Shown here: piece by piece, positions 1-8,653 of the stretch | How the letters are laid out: each line of letters starts with the position of its first letter | Position numbering within the stretch: the stretch's first letter is position 1 | DNA from: an uncultured Clostridia bacterium | Lineage (GTDB): Bacteria; Bacillota; Clostridia; Oscillospirales; Ruminococcaceae | Assembly (NCBI GenBank): GCA_946567425.1 | Contig: CAMNXF010000009.1 | Location: 1 to 64,000 of the forward strand | Direction of reading: 5' to 3' | Length of the DNA stretch: 64,000 bases | Notes under the pieces: generated by a model | Seen by the model: only the letters and a program-made list of their open reading frames with translations | Database searches by the model: none | What the model was told of the DNA's origin: nothing | Program-made: the position numbers and the translations under genes

Positions 1-53
1 ATAATGCGTGTACAGCCGTTTGTGGGCATAATATCTTTTTTGTCAGTGTTTCA

Positions 54-143
54 TGGCGGAGAAGAAGGGATTCGAACCCTTGTGAGGTTGCCCTCAAACG
101 GTTTTCAAGACCGCCTCGTTATGACCACTTCGATACTTCTCCG
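54..143 (-). tRNA. tRNA-Ser (anticodon UGA)
   Basis: Read on the minus strand this is a complete class II tRNA. The acceptor strands CGGAGAAG and CTTCTCCG pair, the T-arm contains GGTTCGAATCC, a long variable arm is present, and the anticodon loop CTTGAAA gives anticodon UGA. The 3' CCA is encoded (TGG on the plus strand at 54-56). The long variable arm and the anticodon both fit serine. Confidence 0.95.
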
Positions 144-304
144 TTTATTCTGCCGGAAGATATTCCCTGTAAGATAGTATTATACACTAAAAAATCGTAT
201 TTGTCAAGAGCTTTTTGCAAAAAACGGGTCGGCTTTTGTTTATTTGTCAATGATATGTTACAAAGATTCCCTCAAAAATATGATGAGTGTGGTTAGATTA
301 CGTA

Positions 305-660
305 ATCAGAGCACCGCGAGATAATCTTCAAGAACTGCCTTTGGACTCCTGAAACCTAAACAGCTTTTGGATATGGTGTTGGATTTTTTTGTGCTTTATC
401 AGCTTTATCAGAAAGTCTTTTGAACTGTATGTGGGGTGCTCATCATACGTTTCGCGATAACAAAACGTGTACACTCGTCAACCACCGTATACTGATAGTA
501 CTTCTTGCCGCCTGTGACGCAGTATTCAGGCACAAATTTTACATCTGCCTGAACTTTTTCCATATTGTTTCGGCTTCCTTATTTGCGTACCAAAGGCGCT
601 ATGTTGAGTTTCATACTTTTGATCGCGCGCATCATACTTTGATAAGAGCTTGTATTTTTT
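305..660 (-). pseudogene. Decayed DDE transposase fragment
   Basis: The minus strand encodes pieces of an integrase-core transposase (IS3/IS481-like) in more than one frame. Around 560-460 there is a stretch beginning VQADVKFVPEYC and continuing GKKYYQYTVVDECTR, which fits the first catalytic Asp region. After a frameshift it continues with EHPTYSSKDFLIKLIK. A piece resembling the C-terminal LGFRSP motif follows near 350-310. Internal sequence is missing and stops are present, so it is a dead remnant. No clear terminal inverted repeats were seen. The rest of 144-807 holds no recognisable gene. Confidence 0.75.
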
Positions 661-750
661 CGCCCAGCCTGTTTCACAGCATTATCATATCATCAGATAT
701 ATGGAAAGCGCTGTTATATAAGCTCATATGCATCTTTGGCAAAATTCGGG

Positions 751-779
751 TTGATTTTTTTTCGGGTTTTTGATATAAT
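751..779 (+). promoter_or_regulatory. Promoter of HD phosphohydrolase gene
   Basis: TTGATT (751-756) and TATAAT (774-779) are separated by 17 nt, about 30 nt upstream of the HD-domain start codon. Confidence 0.7.
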
Positions 780-807
780 ATAGTAATTAAGTTTACGGAG
801 GGTTGTT

Positions 808-1497
808 ATGAGTAATGTTACCTATCAGTATATAAAAACCAACAAGGACGTGCAGACGTACATCAATTACGCGGACGCTGCGCTGTCGTCTATCGGCTAC
901 ACGGAGCACTCCAACGCCCATGTAGAGCGCGCGGCGGCGACGGCATTCATGATATTGGATACGCTCGGGTATGACGAGCGGACGTGTGAGCTGGCACAGA
1001 TTGCGGCATATATGCACGACATAGGCAACGTCGTGAACAGAGCTGATCACGCGCAGACTGGAGCGGTAATGGCGTTTCGGCTGCTCGACCGCATGGGAAT
1101 GCCTGCGGACGAGATCGCGCGGATAATCTCGGCTATCGGCAACCACGACGAGGGCACAGCCTCGCCCGTAACTCCTATCGCCGCAGCGCTCATAATCGCC
1201 GACAAATCGGACGTCCGCAGGAGCCGCGTCCGCCGCGCCGAGCGCGAACAGGCCGTCACGACCAACGCGCCGCCCGCCGATATACACGACCGCGTTAATT
1301 ATGCGGTCGAAAGCTCGGTGCTGTCGTTTTCCGACGACAAAAAGGAGCTTATCCTCACGCTTAAGATTGATTTGCAGATAAGCTCCGTTATGGAGTATTT
1401 TGAGATATTCCTGTCGCGCATGAGCTTGTGCAAAACCGCCGCAAGCTCCCTAGGCGTGAATTTCGGACTGGTCATCAACAATTCGCGGATATTGTAA
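808..1497 (+). CDS. HD-domain metal-dependent phosphohydrolase
   Basis: 229 aa, preceded by a strong ribosome binding site (GGAGGG). The HD signature is visible: His38, the pair His70-Asp71 in YMHDIGN, His113 in GNHDEG, and Asp132 in IADKSD. These are the usual metal ligands of HD-type nucleotide or phosphate-ester hydrolases. The C-terminal third (about 170-229) looks like a small regulatory or dimerisation region. The substrate cannot be told from the sequence. It has its own promoter and stands just upstream of the purine genes, but nothing ties it to that pathway. Confidence 0.85.
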   Translation: MSNVTYQYIKTNKDVQTYINYADAALSSIGYTEHSNAHVERAAATAFMILDTLGYDERTCELAQIAAYMHDIGNVVNRADHAQTGAVMAFRLLDRMGMPADEIARIISAIGNHDEGTASPVTPIAAALIIADKSDVRRSRVRRAEREQAVTTNAPPADIHDRVNYAVESSVLSFSDDKKELILTLKIDLQISSVMEYFEIFLSRMSLCKTAASSLGVNFGLVINNSRIL

Positions 1498-1583
1498 TTT
1501 ATTTGCGGATTGGGTGTTTTGGCGGCTTTCAACAGTGTTTTTTGCTGGCGATATGTGAAAAGTGCACAAAAATAAAAAACCTC

Positions 1584-1612
1584 TTGCAATTCCGCAAAAT
1601 ATAGTGTACAAT
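1584..1612 (+). promoter_or_regulatory. Promoter of the purE leader
   Basis: TTGCAA (1584-1589), a 17-nt spacer and TACAAT (1607-1612). A transcript starting near 1619 would carry a leader of about 175 nt before purE, containing a 24-codon reading frame and a terminator hairpin. Confidence 0.7.
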
Positions 1613-1668
1613 ATAGATGGTGCTTACAAGCCGTACTGATTTCCATAATTTGACAGGAGATAAGGGCA

Positions 1669-1743
1669 ATGAAGATTTTGTGTTTATCGTTCAGAGATTT
1701 GGCTGATGTTTACGGAATAAGTGCATACAAAATCCGATTTTAA
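1669..1743 (+). CDS. Putative 24-aa leader peptide upstream of purE
   Basis: A 24-codon frame starts at ATG 1669 with an AGGAG-type ribosome binding site about 9 nt upstream and ends with TAA at 1741-1743. Its stop lies only 5 nt before the 5' arm of the terminator hairpin at 1749-1770. A ribosome reaching the stop codon should therefore cover that arm, so the peptide could couple leader translation to read-through into purE. There is no run of one amino acid, so the sensed signal is unknown. The gene call rests on position and ribosome binding site only. Confidence 0.45.
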   Translation: MKILCLSFRDLADVYGISAYKIRF

Positions 1744-1748
1744 ACTTT

Positions 1749-1780
1749 AGCTGTATAAACATATACAGCTTTTTTATTTT
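1749..1780 (+). terminator. Rho-independent terminator/attenuator in purE leader
   Basis: A perfect 9-bp stem, AGCTGTATA (1749-1757) with TATACAGCT (1762-1770) and an AACA loop, is followed directly by a T-rich tract. It lies between the purE promoter and the purE ribosome binding site, so it would act as an attenuator and not as the end of a gene. No purine-riboswitch core was recognised in the leader. Confidence 0.75.
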
Positions 1781-1795
1781 AGAGAGGGGATAGTT

Positions 1796-2299
1796 ATGTC
1801 GGCAAAAAAAGTTGCGATTATTATGGGCAGCGACAGCGACTGGGCTGTTGTGAAGAAAGCTGTTGTCGAGCTAAAGGGATACGGGGTGGAGTATGAGTGC
1901 CACATTATGTCGGCGCACAGAACTCCGCGGTTGGTGTGCGATTTCGCGGAGAACGCGAAGTCTGCGGGATTCGGCGTGATAATCTGCGCGGCGGGTATGG
2001 CGGCGCACCTCGCGGGAGTGGTCGCGGGTCATACTACGCTGCCCGTTATCGGCATTCCTTGCAGCTCGAGCAACCTTGACGGTCTGGACGCGCTGCTCGC
2101 GACAGTTCAGATGCCGTCGGGCATTCCCGTGGCGACGGTCGCGGTGGACGGCGCGAAGAACGCGGCTATCCTCGCGGTGCAGATGCTTGCGCTGTCCAAC
2201 GAGGCGCTCGCGGCGCAGCTTTCCGTTGCCAAGAGGCAGATGATCGACCAGATCGCCGAAAAGGACAGAAAACTTCAAACAGAGCTTGAAACGCTGTAA
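1796..2299 (+). CDS. purE: PurE, N5-carboxyaminoimidazole ribonucleotide mutase
   Basis: 167 aa, the normal length for class I PurE. It converts N5-CAIR to CAIR in de novo purine synthesis. Family motifs are GSDSDW (11-16), SAHRTP (39-44), a GMAAHLAGVVAGHTTLPVIG stretch and the LLATVQMPSGIPV loop. The SAHRTP form fits the bacterial mutase. No purK (N5-CAIR synthetase) is in the window. The ribosome binding site is GAGAGGGG. The HAD gene follows after 5 nt, so the two are probably cotranscribed. Confidence 0.95.
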   Translation: MSAKKVAIIMGSDSDWAVVKKAVVELKGYGVEYECHIMSAHRTPRLVCDFAENAKSAGFGVIICAAGMAAHLAGVVAGHTTLPVIGIPCSSSNLDGLDALLATVQMPSGIPVATVAVDGAKNAAILAVQMLALSNEALAAQLSVAKRQMIDQIAEKDRKLQTELETL

Positions 2300-2304
2300 T
2301 CTGT

Positions 2305-2967
2305 ATGAAAATGCGATACAGAACGGCTCTCTTTGACTTGGACGGCACGCTTACCGATTCAAATCCGGGGATAATTAACTCGATAAAGTACGCACTGAAC
2401 AGGCTTGGGCGTGAAATTCCGTCCAAGGAAACGCTGCGGAAATTTCTTGGTCCGCCGCTTGTATACTCGTTTACGGAGTTCTGCGAATTTTCCGAGGAGG
2501 ACGCAATATACGCTTCGGAGATCTACCGAAGCCGCTATAGGGATTTCTGCGTTATTGAGAATGCTTTATTCGAGGGCGTTTCAGAGATGTTGGAGACGCT
2601 GAACAAATCAGGGGTAACACTTGCTGTCGCAACCACAAAGCCCGAAAATATGGCGGTTAGAATTGCGGAGCATTTCGGAATAAGCCGTTTTTTCACGGCA
2701 ATTTGCGGCTCTGAACCCGACGGTTCAAACGGGGACAAGGCGTTGATAATCCGCAAAGCATTGGAAAGGTGTCGGGAAACGGATTTAGGACAAGCCGTTA
2801 TGGTCGGTGACAGGTTTTATGACATCGACGGCGCGAGAGCCGTCGGTTTGGACAGCGTTGGAGTACTTTACGGCTATGGGAGCCGTGAGGAACAGGAAAT
2901 CGCGGGAGCGACTTATCTCGTTTCATCAGCCGAGGAAATCACGAACATAATTACGGGAGAAAGCTGA
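2305..2967 (+). CDS. HAD-superfamily phosphatase (Gph/PpaX-like)
   Basis: 220 aa. Motif I is DLDGT (11-15), motif II is the Thr pair at 110-111 followed by Lys112, and motif IV is GDRFYDIDGA (168-177). A helical cap lies between motifs I and II. This is the usual layout of phosphoglycolate-phosphatase-like enzymes that remove phosphate from small metabolites. The substrate is unknown. It starts 5 nt after purE and is probably part of that transcript. Confidence 0.85.
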   Translation: MKMRYRTALFDLDGTLTDSNPGIINSIKYALNRLGREIPSKETLRKFLGPPLVYSFTEFCEFSEEDAIYASEIYRSRYRDFCVIENALFEGVSEMLETLNKSGVTLAVATTKPENMAVRIAEHFGISRFFTAICGSEPDGSNGDKALIIRKALERCRETDLGQAVMVGDRFYDIDGARAVGLDSVGVLYGYGSREEQEIAGATYLVSSAEEITNIITGES

Positions 2968-3033
2968 AGCGGCAAACTGAGCCTGTAATTCAACCGCAGG
3001 TTGAAAAAGCGCTCCGACTGTAAAAACGGGTTA

Positions 3034-3062
3034 TTGCTTTCACACGGCTTTCGTGGTAGAAT
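3034..3062 (+). promoter_or_regulatory. Promoter of HTH-methyltransferase gene
   Basis: TTGCTT (3034-3039) and TAGAAT (3057-3062) with a 17-nt spacer, about 23 nt before the start codon. Confidence 0.55.
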
Positions 3063-3084
3063 AAAGCCGAAAGGAAGTGGTTAA

Positions 3085-3912
3085 ATGAACACTATCGGCA
3101 AAAATATCCAAACGTTGAGAAAGCAGAACGGTTTTACGCAGGAGGAGCTTGCGGGTCGGCTCGGTGTGACCTATCAGGCAGTGAGTAAATGGGAGAACGG
3201 CGCGACCGCTCCTGACATCTCGTTGCTGCCCGAATTGGCGGCGGTGCTCGGAACGAGCATTGACGCGCTGCTGGGCTACGCGGCAGAGAAAAAGACCTCC
3301 GCGTGGTACGAGGAGCAGTACAAGGGCACGGAGTACTATTGGGGCGTAAAGCCGTCGTTCATGTGCTTTGAGGTGCTGCGTATACTGCCGCCCGACAGAC
3401 CGCTGAGAGTTCTTGACGCGGGCTGCGGCGAGGGCAAGGATGCGGTGTTCTTAGCGAAGAACGGCTACATGGTGAGCGCGTTTGACATCACGCAGTCGGG
3501 CATTGACAAGGCAAGGCGGCTCGCGGAGAGACACGGCGTGGAGATCGACTTCTTTCGCGCGGATATCCTCGATTATCGGCTCGAAAAGGACTTTGACGTG
3601 ATCTTCTGTTCGGGAGCACTTCATTACGTTCCTGAGGAATTGCGCGGGGAAGTCCTCGGCGACTGGAAACGGCACACGGCGGCGGGCGGCGTGAACGCGC
3701 TGAACGTGTTCGTGGAGAAGCCGTTTATCCCGAAGCCGCCCGATCACGATAACGGACTTCGGCAGAACTGGCGGTCGGGAGAGCTTTTCGGGCATTATCA
3801 CGACTGGCGGTTTGAGCGGTGCGAGGAGGTCATCTTCGGCTGCAACAGCAGCGGAGTGCCGCACAAGCATTGTATGGATACACTTATAGCCGTGAAGGAA
3901 GGACAGGTGTAG
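3085..3912 (+). CDS. XRE-type HTH fused to SAM-dependent methyltransferase
   Basis: 275 aa with two domains. Residues 1-65 are a Cro/XRE helix-turn-helix with the TYQAVSKWENG turn. Residues about 75-275 are a class I methyltransferase with motif I VLDAGCGEGKDA (109-120). The methyltransferase half resembles TehB-like or small-molecule methyltransferases. The DNA-binding domain suggests the protein regulates itself or links methylation to transcription; this is inference. The ribosome binding site is AAAGGAAG. The next gene starts 3 nt after this stop. Confidence 0.85.
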   Translation: MNTIGKNIQTLRKQNGFTQEELAGRLGVTYQAVSKWENGATAPDISLLPELAAVLGTSIDALLGYAAEKKTSAWYEEQYKGTEYYWGVKPSFMCFEVLRILPPDRPLRVLDAGCGEGKDAVFLAKNGYMVSAFDITQSGIDKARRLAERHGVEIDFFRADILDYRLEKDFDVIFCSGALHYVPEELRGEVLGDWKRHTAAGGVNALNVFVEKPFIPKPPDHDNGLRQNWRSGELFGHYHDWRFERCEEVIFGCNSSGVPHKHCMDTLIAVKEGQV

Positions 3913-3914
3913 CA

Positions 3915-4703
3915 ATGGACTTCGGACTGCCAACGTTTCTCGGACACGATCTTGAGGAATGCGCACAACTGTGCTGTGAGCTTGGACTGCGTTTCGCGGA
4001 GCTGAGTATGGACTTTCCCGAGTACCAGCCCGAACGCATAGATGTCGAAGGGCTTTCGCGGATAGCGGAAAAATACGGTATCTATTATACTGTGCACCTC
4101 GAGGGTGCGCTCAACCCGTGGGAGATAAACGACAGAGCCGCAAAGGCGTATACCGAAACGGTTCTGGAAACTGTAAAGATCGCCAAGAGGCTGGCAATAC
4201 CCGTGCTGAATATGCACTTTCACGAGGGCGACTACATCACGCTGCCGGACAGAAAGGTCTGCCTGTACGAAATGTACCCCGACGAATTCAAGGCTAAGCT
4301 CACCGCGTTCCGCGACATTTGCACGGAGGCGGTCGGGGATTCGGGAATAACGATAACCGTCGAGAATACGCGTTCGTTTATGAGGGATTTTGTCGCGGAG
4401 GGAGTTGAGCTTCTGCTGGAAAGTCCCGTTTTCGGGCTGACGTTTGACACAGGACACGACGCGGCACGCGGCTTTAAGCAATTCCCGCTTATTGAGCGGA
4501 ATATCGCGCGGCTGCGGCATATGCATCTGCACGACTTCAGCACTGAACGCGGCGATCATCTGCCGCTCGGCGAGGGAACACTGGATATCGGACAGTATCT
4601 TAAGCTTGCTGACAAACATAACTGCCGCGTGCTGCTCGAAACCAAAACGCCCGAGGGCGTTCGGCGGTCGGCACGCTATATTAAGGAAATGACGGGCAAA
4701 TGA
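3915..4703 (+). CDS. Sugar phosphate isomerase/epimerase-like TIM-barrel protein
   Basis: 262 aa. ATG 3915 is chosen because AAGGACAGG precedes it and it sits 3 nt after the previous stop; longer in-frame starts would overlap the upstream gene widely. Family features of the xylose isomerase-like/AP-endonuclease-2 barrel are LNMHFHEGD, TVENTRSF, LTFDTGHDAARG, MHLHDF and a late LLETKTPEG strand, which supply metal-binding Glu, Asp and His. The substrate is unknown. It is probably coexpressed with the HTH-methyltransferase. Confidence 0.8.
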   Translation: MDFGLPTFLGHDLEECAQLCCELGLRFAELSMDFPEYQPERIDVEGLSRIAEKYGIYYTVHLEGALNPWEINDRAAKAYTETVLETVKIAKRLAIPVLNMHFHEGDYITLPDRKVCLYEMYPDEFKAKLTAFRDICTEAVGDSGITITVENTRSFMRDFVAEGVELLLESPVFGLTFDTGHDAARGFKQFPLIERNIARLRHMHLHDFSTERGDHLPLGEGTLDIGQYLKLADKHNCRVLLETKTPEGVRRSARYIKEMTGK

Positions 4704-4713
4704 AATAAAATAA

Positions 4714-4774
4714 CGGAGGACAAAAACGGCAAACGTAACTAAGGGCGCACTGCTCTGCGAGGGTAAGGCTAAGA
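4714..4774 (+). pseudogene. Decayed duplicate of the purC 5' end
   Basis: From the ribosome binding site (CGGAGG) through about 17 codons this repeats the start of purC at 5281-5345, with the initiator changed to ACG (4726-4728) and a few substitutions. Translated it gives ANVTKGALLCEGKAKR, against [16 protein letters not shown] in PurC. Similarity stops at about 4774, where the ribosome binding site of the MazG-like gene begins. It marks an event that placed the MazG-like gene in front of purC. Confidence 0.85.
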
Positions 4775-4792
4775 GGGAAGGAGAACGTTTCT

Positions 4793-5119
4793 ATGAATAA
4801 TTTCTGCTTCAATGAAATGCAGGAGATGCAGAAAGAGCTTCAAGAAAAATATAAGGACAAATGGGGCGGACTTTCCCCCGAAAAGGGAATTCCAATGCTT
4901 TTGTGGCTTTACGGCGAGCTTGGCGAGGTCGGGGATATTATCAAGAAAAACGGCAGCGAGGCGATACTTGGCGACAAGGAAGTCAGAGACCATTTTATCG
5001 AGGAGCTTTGCGACGTTATGATGTATTTCAACGACATAATGCTGTGTTATTCGGTCTCTCCGGAGGAACTGAAAGAGATTTATCTGAAAAAGCATGAAAT
5101 AAATATGTCAAGGTGGTAA
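4793..5119 (+). CDS. MazG-like nucleotide pyrophosphohydrolase
   Basis: 108 aa. The all-alpha NTP pyrophosphohydrolase pattern is present: E-x2-E (Glu42, Glu45 in GELGEVGD) and E-x2-D (Glu71, Asp74 in EELCDVMMYF). Small single-domain MazG proteins hydrolyse non-canonical or regulatory NTPs; the substrate here is unknown. An AAGGAG ribosome binding site lies upstream. The gene lies between a broken copy of the purC start and purC itself, so it looks inserted. Confidence 0.8.
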   Translation: MNNFCFNEMQEMQKELQEKYKDKWGGLSPEKGIPMLLWLYGELGEVGDIIKKNGSEAILGDKEVRDHFIEELCDVMMYFNDIMLCYSVSPEELKEIYLKKHEINMSRW

Positions 5120-5294
5120 GCCGCGTGCAGCGGAATTTACACAATACCATGACCGAAATGTGCAAATGACATAAAGGCAGGCATCTCTCCGATAAGCGTA
5201 CTGTACGTTGGTTGTATCGGGCTTGAACAAGCGGACGCGGATCACATATCTGCGGAACGAATTAGATTATATAATTTTTACGGAGGTAATTAAA

Positions 5295-6014
5295 ATGGCA
5301 AACGTAACAAAGGGCGCACAGCTCTACGAGGGTAAGGCAAAGAAAGTATTCGAGACGAGCGATCCCGATTTGGTGATCGTGGACTACAAGGACGACGCTA
5401 CGGCGTTCAACGGCGAGAAGAAAGGCACTATCGTCGGTAAGGGCGTTATCAACAACAAGATGACGAACTATATGTTCGGCTTGCTCGAAAAGGAGGGCGT
5501 TCCCACTCATCTGGTGGAGGAGCTTTCCGACCGCGAAACGCTGGTGAAAAAGGTGGATATCGTGCCGCTGGAGGTTATCGTAAGGAACGTCGCGGCGGGC
5601 AGCTTCTCTAAGAAGCTCGGCATTGAGGAGGGTAGAAAGCTCTCGTGCCCGACACTGGAGTTCAGCTACAAGAACGACGACCTCGGCGACCCGTTTATCA
5701 ACGATTACTACGCGCTCGCGCTCGACCTCGCGACCAAGGAGGAGATCGACACTATCGCGAAGTACGCGTTTAAAGTGAACGAGTTTATGCTGAAATTCTT
5801 TAAGGAGATAAACGTCGACCTTATCGACTTCAAGATCGAGTTCGGACGTTTCCACGGTGAAATTCTGCTTGCGGACGAGATCTCGCCCGATACCTGTCGT
5901 TTCTGGGATTCGACCACTCACGAGAAGCTTGACAAGGATCGTTTCCGCCGCGATATGGGCGGCGTTGAGGACGCTTACAACGAGATGATGAACCGTATCT
6001 TCGGTAAAAAGTAA
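5295..6014 (+). CDS. purC: PurC, SAICAR synthetase
   Basis: 239 aa, normal length. It joins CAIR and aspartate to form SAICAR with ATP. The N-terminal YEGKAKKVF motif, [12 protein letters not shown], the [16 protein letters not shown] strand and the [10 protein letters not shown] and [11 protein letters not shown] motifs are all present. ATG 5295 follows GGAGG with correct spacing; an upstream in-frame start at 5208 has no ribosome binding site. The 175 nt before it hold no recognised gene. Confidence 0.95.
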   Translation: MANVTKGAQLYEGKAKKVFETSDPDLVIVDYKDDATAFNGEKKGTIVGKGVINNKMTNYMFGLLEKEGVPTHLVEELSDRETLVKKVDIVPLEVIVRNVAAGSFSKKLGIEEGRKLSCPTLEFSYKNDDLGDPFINDYYALALDLATKEEIDTIAKYAFKVNEFMLKFFKEINVDLIDFKIEFGRFHGEILLADEISPDTCRFWDSTTHEKLDKDRFRRDMGGVEDAYNEMMNRIFGKK

Positions 6015-6033
6015 TTGTCAAAGGGAGAGCGAG

Positions 6034-7458
6034 ATGTTCAATAGTATTCACGAGGAATGCGGAGTTTTCGGCATTTACACGAACAATCCCACAAACGTGG
6101 CGAATTCCGCATATTTCGCGCTGTACGCGCTCCAGCACCGCGGACAGGAGAGTTGCGGTATCGTGGTCAACGAGCGCGGCGTTTTCAAGACACACAAGGG
6201 CTTGGGTCTGGTGAACGAGGTGTTTACGAAGCGCGTTCTGGACGAATTTGAGGACGGTCGTATCGCTGTCGGTCATGTGCGCTATTCGACAACGGGCAAC
6301 GTCAACGCCGCCAACTGCCAGCCCATGACGGTGCGGCACATCAAGGGCGCGCTTGCTATCGCGCATAACGGAAATCTGATAAACGCGCTCGATTTGCGCA
6401 AGGAGTTCGAGATGAACGGCGCGATCTTCCATTCGACGAGCGACACGGAGGTTATCTCCTACGCGATAACAAAGGAGCGTCTGGAGTGCGGCTCGATTCA
6501 GGAGGCTGTGGAGCGTGCCATGTACAGCATTAAGGGAGCGTATTCGCTGTGCCTTATGTCGCCGAAAAAGCTCATCGCGGCGCGCGACCCGCACGGCTTC
6601 AGACCGCTGTGTCTCGGAAGACTGCCGAACGACGAGGGCTATGTCGTGGCAAGCGAGACGTGCGCGTTCGACAGTATCGGAGCGCATTTCGTCCGCGATA
6701 TTGAGCCGGGCGAGATAGTGGTTATCGACGAGAACGGCGTTGACAGCATAAAGACCCACTGCGGACAGCAGTCGTCAATGTGTGTGTTTGAGTTTATTTA
6801 TTTCGCGAGACCCGATTCGGTTATTGAAGGAGCGTCCGTGCATAAGGCGAGACTTCGCGCGGGGCATTTCCTCGCGGAGGAGCACCCGTGCGACGCGGAC
6901 GTGGTTATCGGCTGCCCTGACAGCGGACTTGACGCGGCACTCGGTTTTTCACAGGCTTCGGGAATACCGTACGGCGTGGGGTTCATCAAGAACCGCTATA
7001 TCGGCAGAACGTTCATACAGCCGACGCAGGGAATGCGCGAAAATTCGGTGCGAATAAAGCTGAATGCGATACGCGAGACAGTCGAGGGCAAGCGCGTTGT
7101 GCTCGTGGACGACAGCATAGTGCGCGGTACGACGTCTGCGAAGGTGGTAAAGCTGCTGCGCAACGCGGGCGCAAAGGAGATACACATGCGGATTTCCGCG
7201 CCGCCGTTCATCTCGGAGTGTTATTTTGGAACGGATATCGACAGCAAGGAGAACCTCATCGCGAACAAACACACGGTCGAGGAGATCGCGGAGATAATCG
7301 GCGTGGACAGTCTGGGATTTTTGAGTACCGACGCGGTAATAAAGATCGCCGAGGGTGCGGGCTGCGGCTTTTGCCGAGGCTGCTTCACGGGCAAGTACCC
7401 CGTGGACGTTCCCGACGAGTTTCCCAAGGATAAGTTTGAGACTAAGTTTGAGGAATAA
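6034..7458 (+). CDS. purF: PurF, amidophosphoribosyltransferase
   Basis: 474 aa. It catalyses the first committed step, forming phosphoribosylamine from PRPP and glutamine. Cys9 in EECGVFGIY should be the N-terminal nucleophile after removal of a short propeptide, as in the B. subtilis-type enzyme. The PRPP motif VVLVDDSIVRGTTS is present. Cysteines in MCVFEFIYFARP and near the C-terminus (CGFCRGC, 444-450) fit the ligands of the 4Fe-4S cluster of this class, which makes the enzyme oxygen sensitive. It follows purC by 19 nt. Confidence 0.96.
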   Translation: MFNSIHEECGVFGIYTNNPTNVANSAYFALYALQHRGQESCGIVVNERGVFKTHKGLGLVNEVFTKRVLDEFEDGRIAVGHVRYSTTGNVNAANCQPMTVRHIKGALAIAHNGNLINALDLRKEFEMNGAIFHSTSDTEVISYAITKERLECGSIQEAVERAMYSIKGAYSLCLMSPKKLIAARDPHGFRPLCLGRLPNDEGYVVASETCAFDSIGAHFVRDIEPGEIVVIDENGVDSIKTHCGQQSSMCVFEFIYFARPDSVIEGASVHKARLRAGHFLAEEHPCDADVVIGCPDSGLDAALGFSQASGIPYGVGFIKNRYIGRTFIQPTQGMRENSVRIKLNAIRETVEGKRVVLVDDSIVRGTTSAKVVKLLRNAGAKEIHMRISAPPFISECYFGTDIDSKENLIANKHTVEEIAEIIGVDSLGFLSTDAVIKIAEGAGCGFCRGCFTGKYPVDVPDEFPKDKFETKFEE

Positions 7459-7467
7459 AGCACAACA

Positions 7468-7550
7468 TAAAGTTGGTGCAGCCAAGCGGAGCGTAGGCAA
7501 TGCTGCTCGGCCGGGGCGGCAAAGCCGCCCGTTGCGCGGAGCGTTTTCAA
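7468..7550 (+). repeat. GC-rich leader repeat, copy 1 (upstream of purM)
   Basis: Shares AGCGGAGCGTAGGCAATGCTGCTCGG and the closing GCGCGGAGCG block with copies before other genes (27941, 36424, 42125, 43615). It contains the perfect hairpin GGGCGGC-AAA-GCCGCCC (7514-7530). It ends a few bases before the purM ribosome binding site. Confidence 0.65.
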
Positions 7551-7563
7551 ATAAGGAGTTAAG

Positions 7564-8598
7564 ATGAAGAGTTATAGTGAGAGTTATAAGGCGGCGGGCG
7601 TTGACGTTACCGCAGGTTACGAGTCCGTTAAGCTGATGAAAAAGGACGTTGACAGGACGAAGATACCCGGCTGCATTTCGGGGATAGGCGGCTTCGGAGG
7701 GCTGTTTCAGCTCGATGTGAGCGGAATGACCGAGCCTGTTCTCGTGAGCGGCACGGACGGCGTGGGCACGAAGCTGAAGATCGCCATGCTGATGAATAAG
7801 AATGATACAATCGGTATCGACTGCGTGGCGATGTGCGTGAATGATATCATCTGCTGCGGAGCTAAGCCGCTGTATTTTCTGGATTATATCGCGATAGGGA
7901 AGAACATTCCCGAAAAGGTAGCGGAGATCGTCAAGGGCGTTGCCGACGGCTGCGTTGCGGCGGGTTGCGCGCTCGTCGGCGGTGAGACCGCCGAGCACCC
8001 GGGTATGATGCCCGAGGACGAATACGATATCGCGGGGTATTCGACGGGTATCGTGGATAAGTCCAAGATAATTGATAACACGAAGATAAAGGCGGGCGAC
8101 GCTGTTATCGGTATCGCCTCGAGCGGCGTGCACTCGAACGGATTTTCGCTCGTGCGCAAGGTGTTCAACATCAACGAACAGAACCTCAAGAGTTTTGTGC
8201 CCGAGCTGGGACAGTCGCTCGGCGAGGCGCTGCTCACGCCTACGAGAATTTACGTTAAGCCCGTGCTGGAGCTTATCGCGAAACTCCCGGTAAAGGGAAT
8301 TTCGCACATTACGGGCGGCGGCTTCTACGAGAATATCCCGAGAATGCTCCCCGACGGCATTTCCGCGAAGATAACCAAGGGAAGCTGGACGATACCGCCG
8401 ATATTCGCGCTGCTGCAAAAAGAGGGCAACATTAGCGAGCACGATATGTTCAACACGTTCAATATGGGCGTGGGAATGGCTGTCGTTGTCGATAAGGCGG
8501 ACGCGGACAAGGCAGTTGAGATACTGAAGGCGAACGGCGAACAGGCGTTCGTTATCGGCGAGACCGTTTTGGGCGACGACGGGGTCGTTTTCGCTTAA
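7564..8598 (+). CDS. purM: PurM, AIR synthetase
   Basis: 344 aa, full length. It closes the imidazole ring of FGAM with ATP to give AIR. Typical motifs are the glycine-rich [11 protein letters not shown], the SGTDGVGTK block, the [16 protein letters not shown] stretch, the GGETAEHPG motif and [13 protein letters not shown]. The ribosome binding site AAGGAG lies directly after the repeat element. The transcript probably continues from purF. Confidence 0.96.
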   Translation: MKSYSESYKAAGVDVTAGYESVKLMKKDVDRTKIPGCISGIGGFGGLFQLDVSGMTEPVLVSGTDGVGTKLKIAMLMNKNDTIGIDCVAMCVNDIICCGAKPLYFLDYIAIGKNIPEKVAEIVKGVADGCVAAGCALVGGETAEHPGMMPEDEYDIAGYSTGIVDKSKIIDNTKIKAGDAVIGIASSGVHSNGFSLVRKVFNINEQNLKSFVPELGQSLGEALLTPTRIYVKPVLELIAKLPVKGISHITGGGFYENIPRMLPDGISAKITKGSWTIPPIFALLQKEGNISEHDMFNTFNMGVGMAVVVDKADADKAVEILKANGEQAFVIGETVLGDDGVVFA

Positions 8599-8653
8599 GG
8601 AGTTTGAACGGTGCGGCGCATTGCTGCCGCGCCGTATTTTTAACGGAGGAACT

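Noticed and set aside
420-773. 117-codon plus-strand frame in the transposase remnant
   Set aside because: The opposite strand matches transposase motifs, so this is a shadow.
1613-1795. Possible purine riboswitch before purE
   Set aside because: The three-way-junction core sequence of purine riboswitches was not found; a small frame and terminator explain the leader better.
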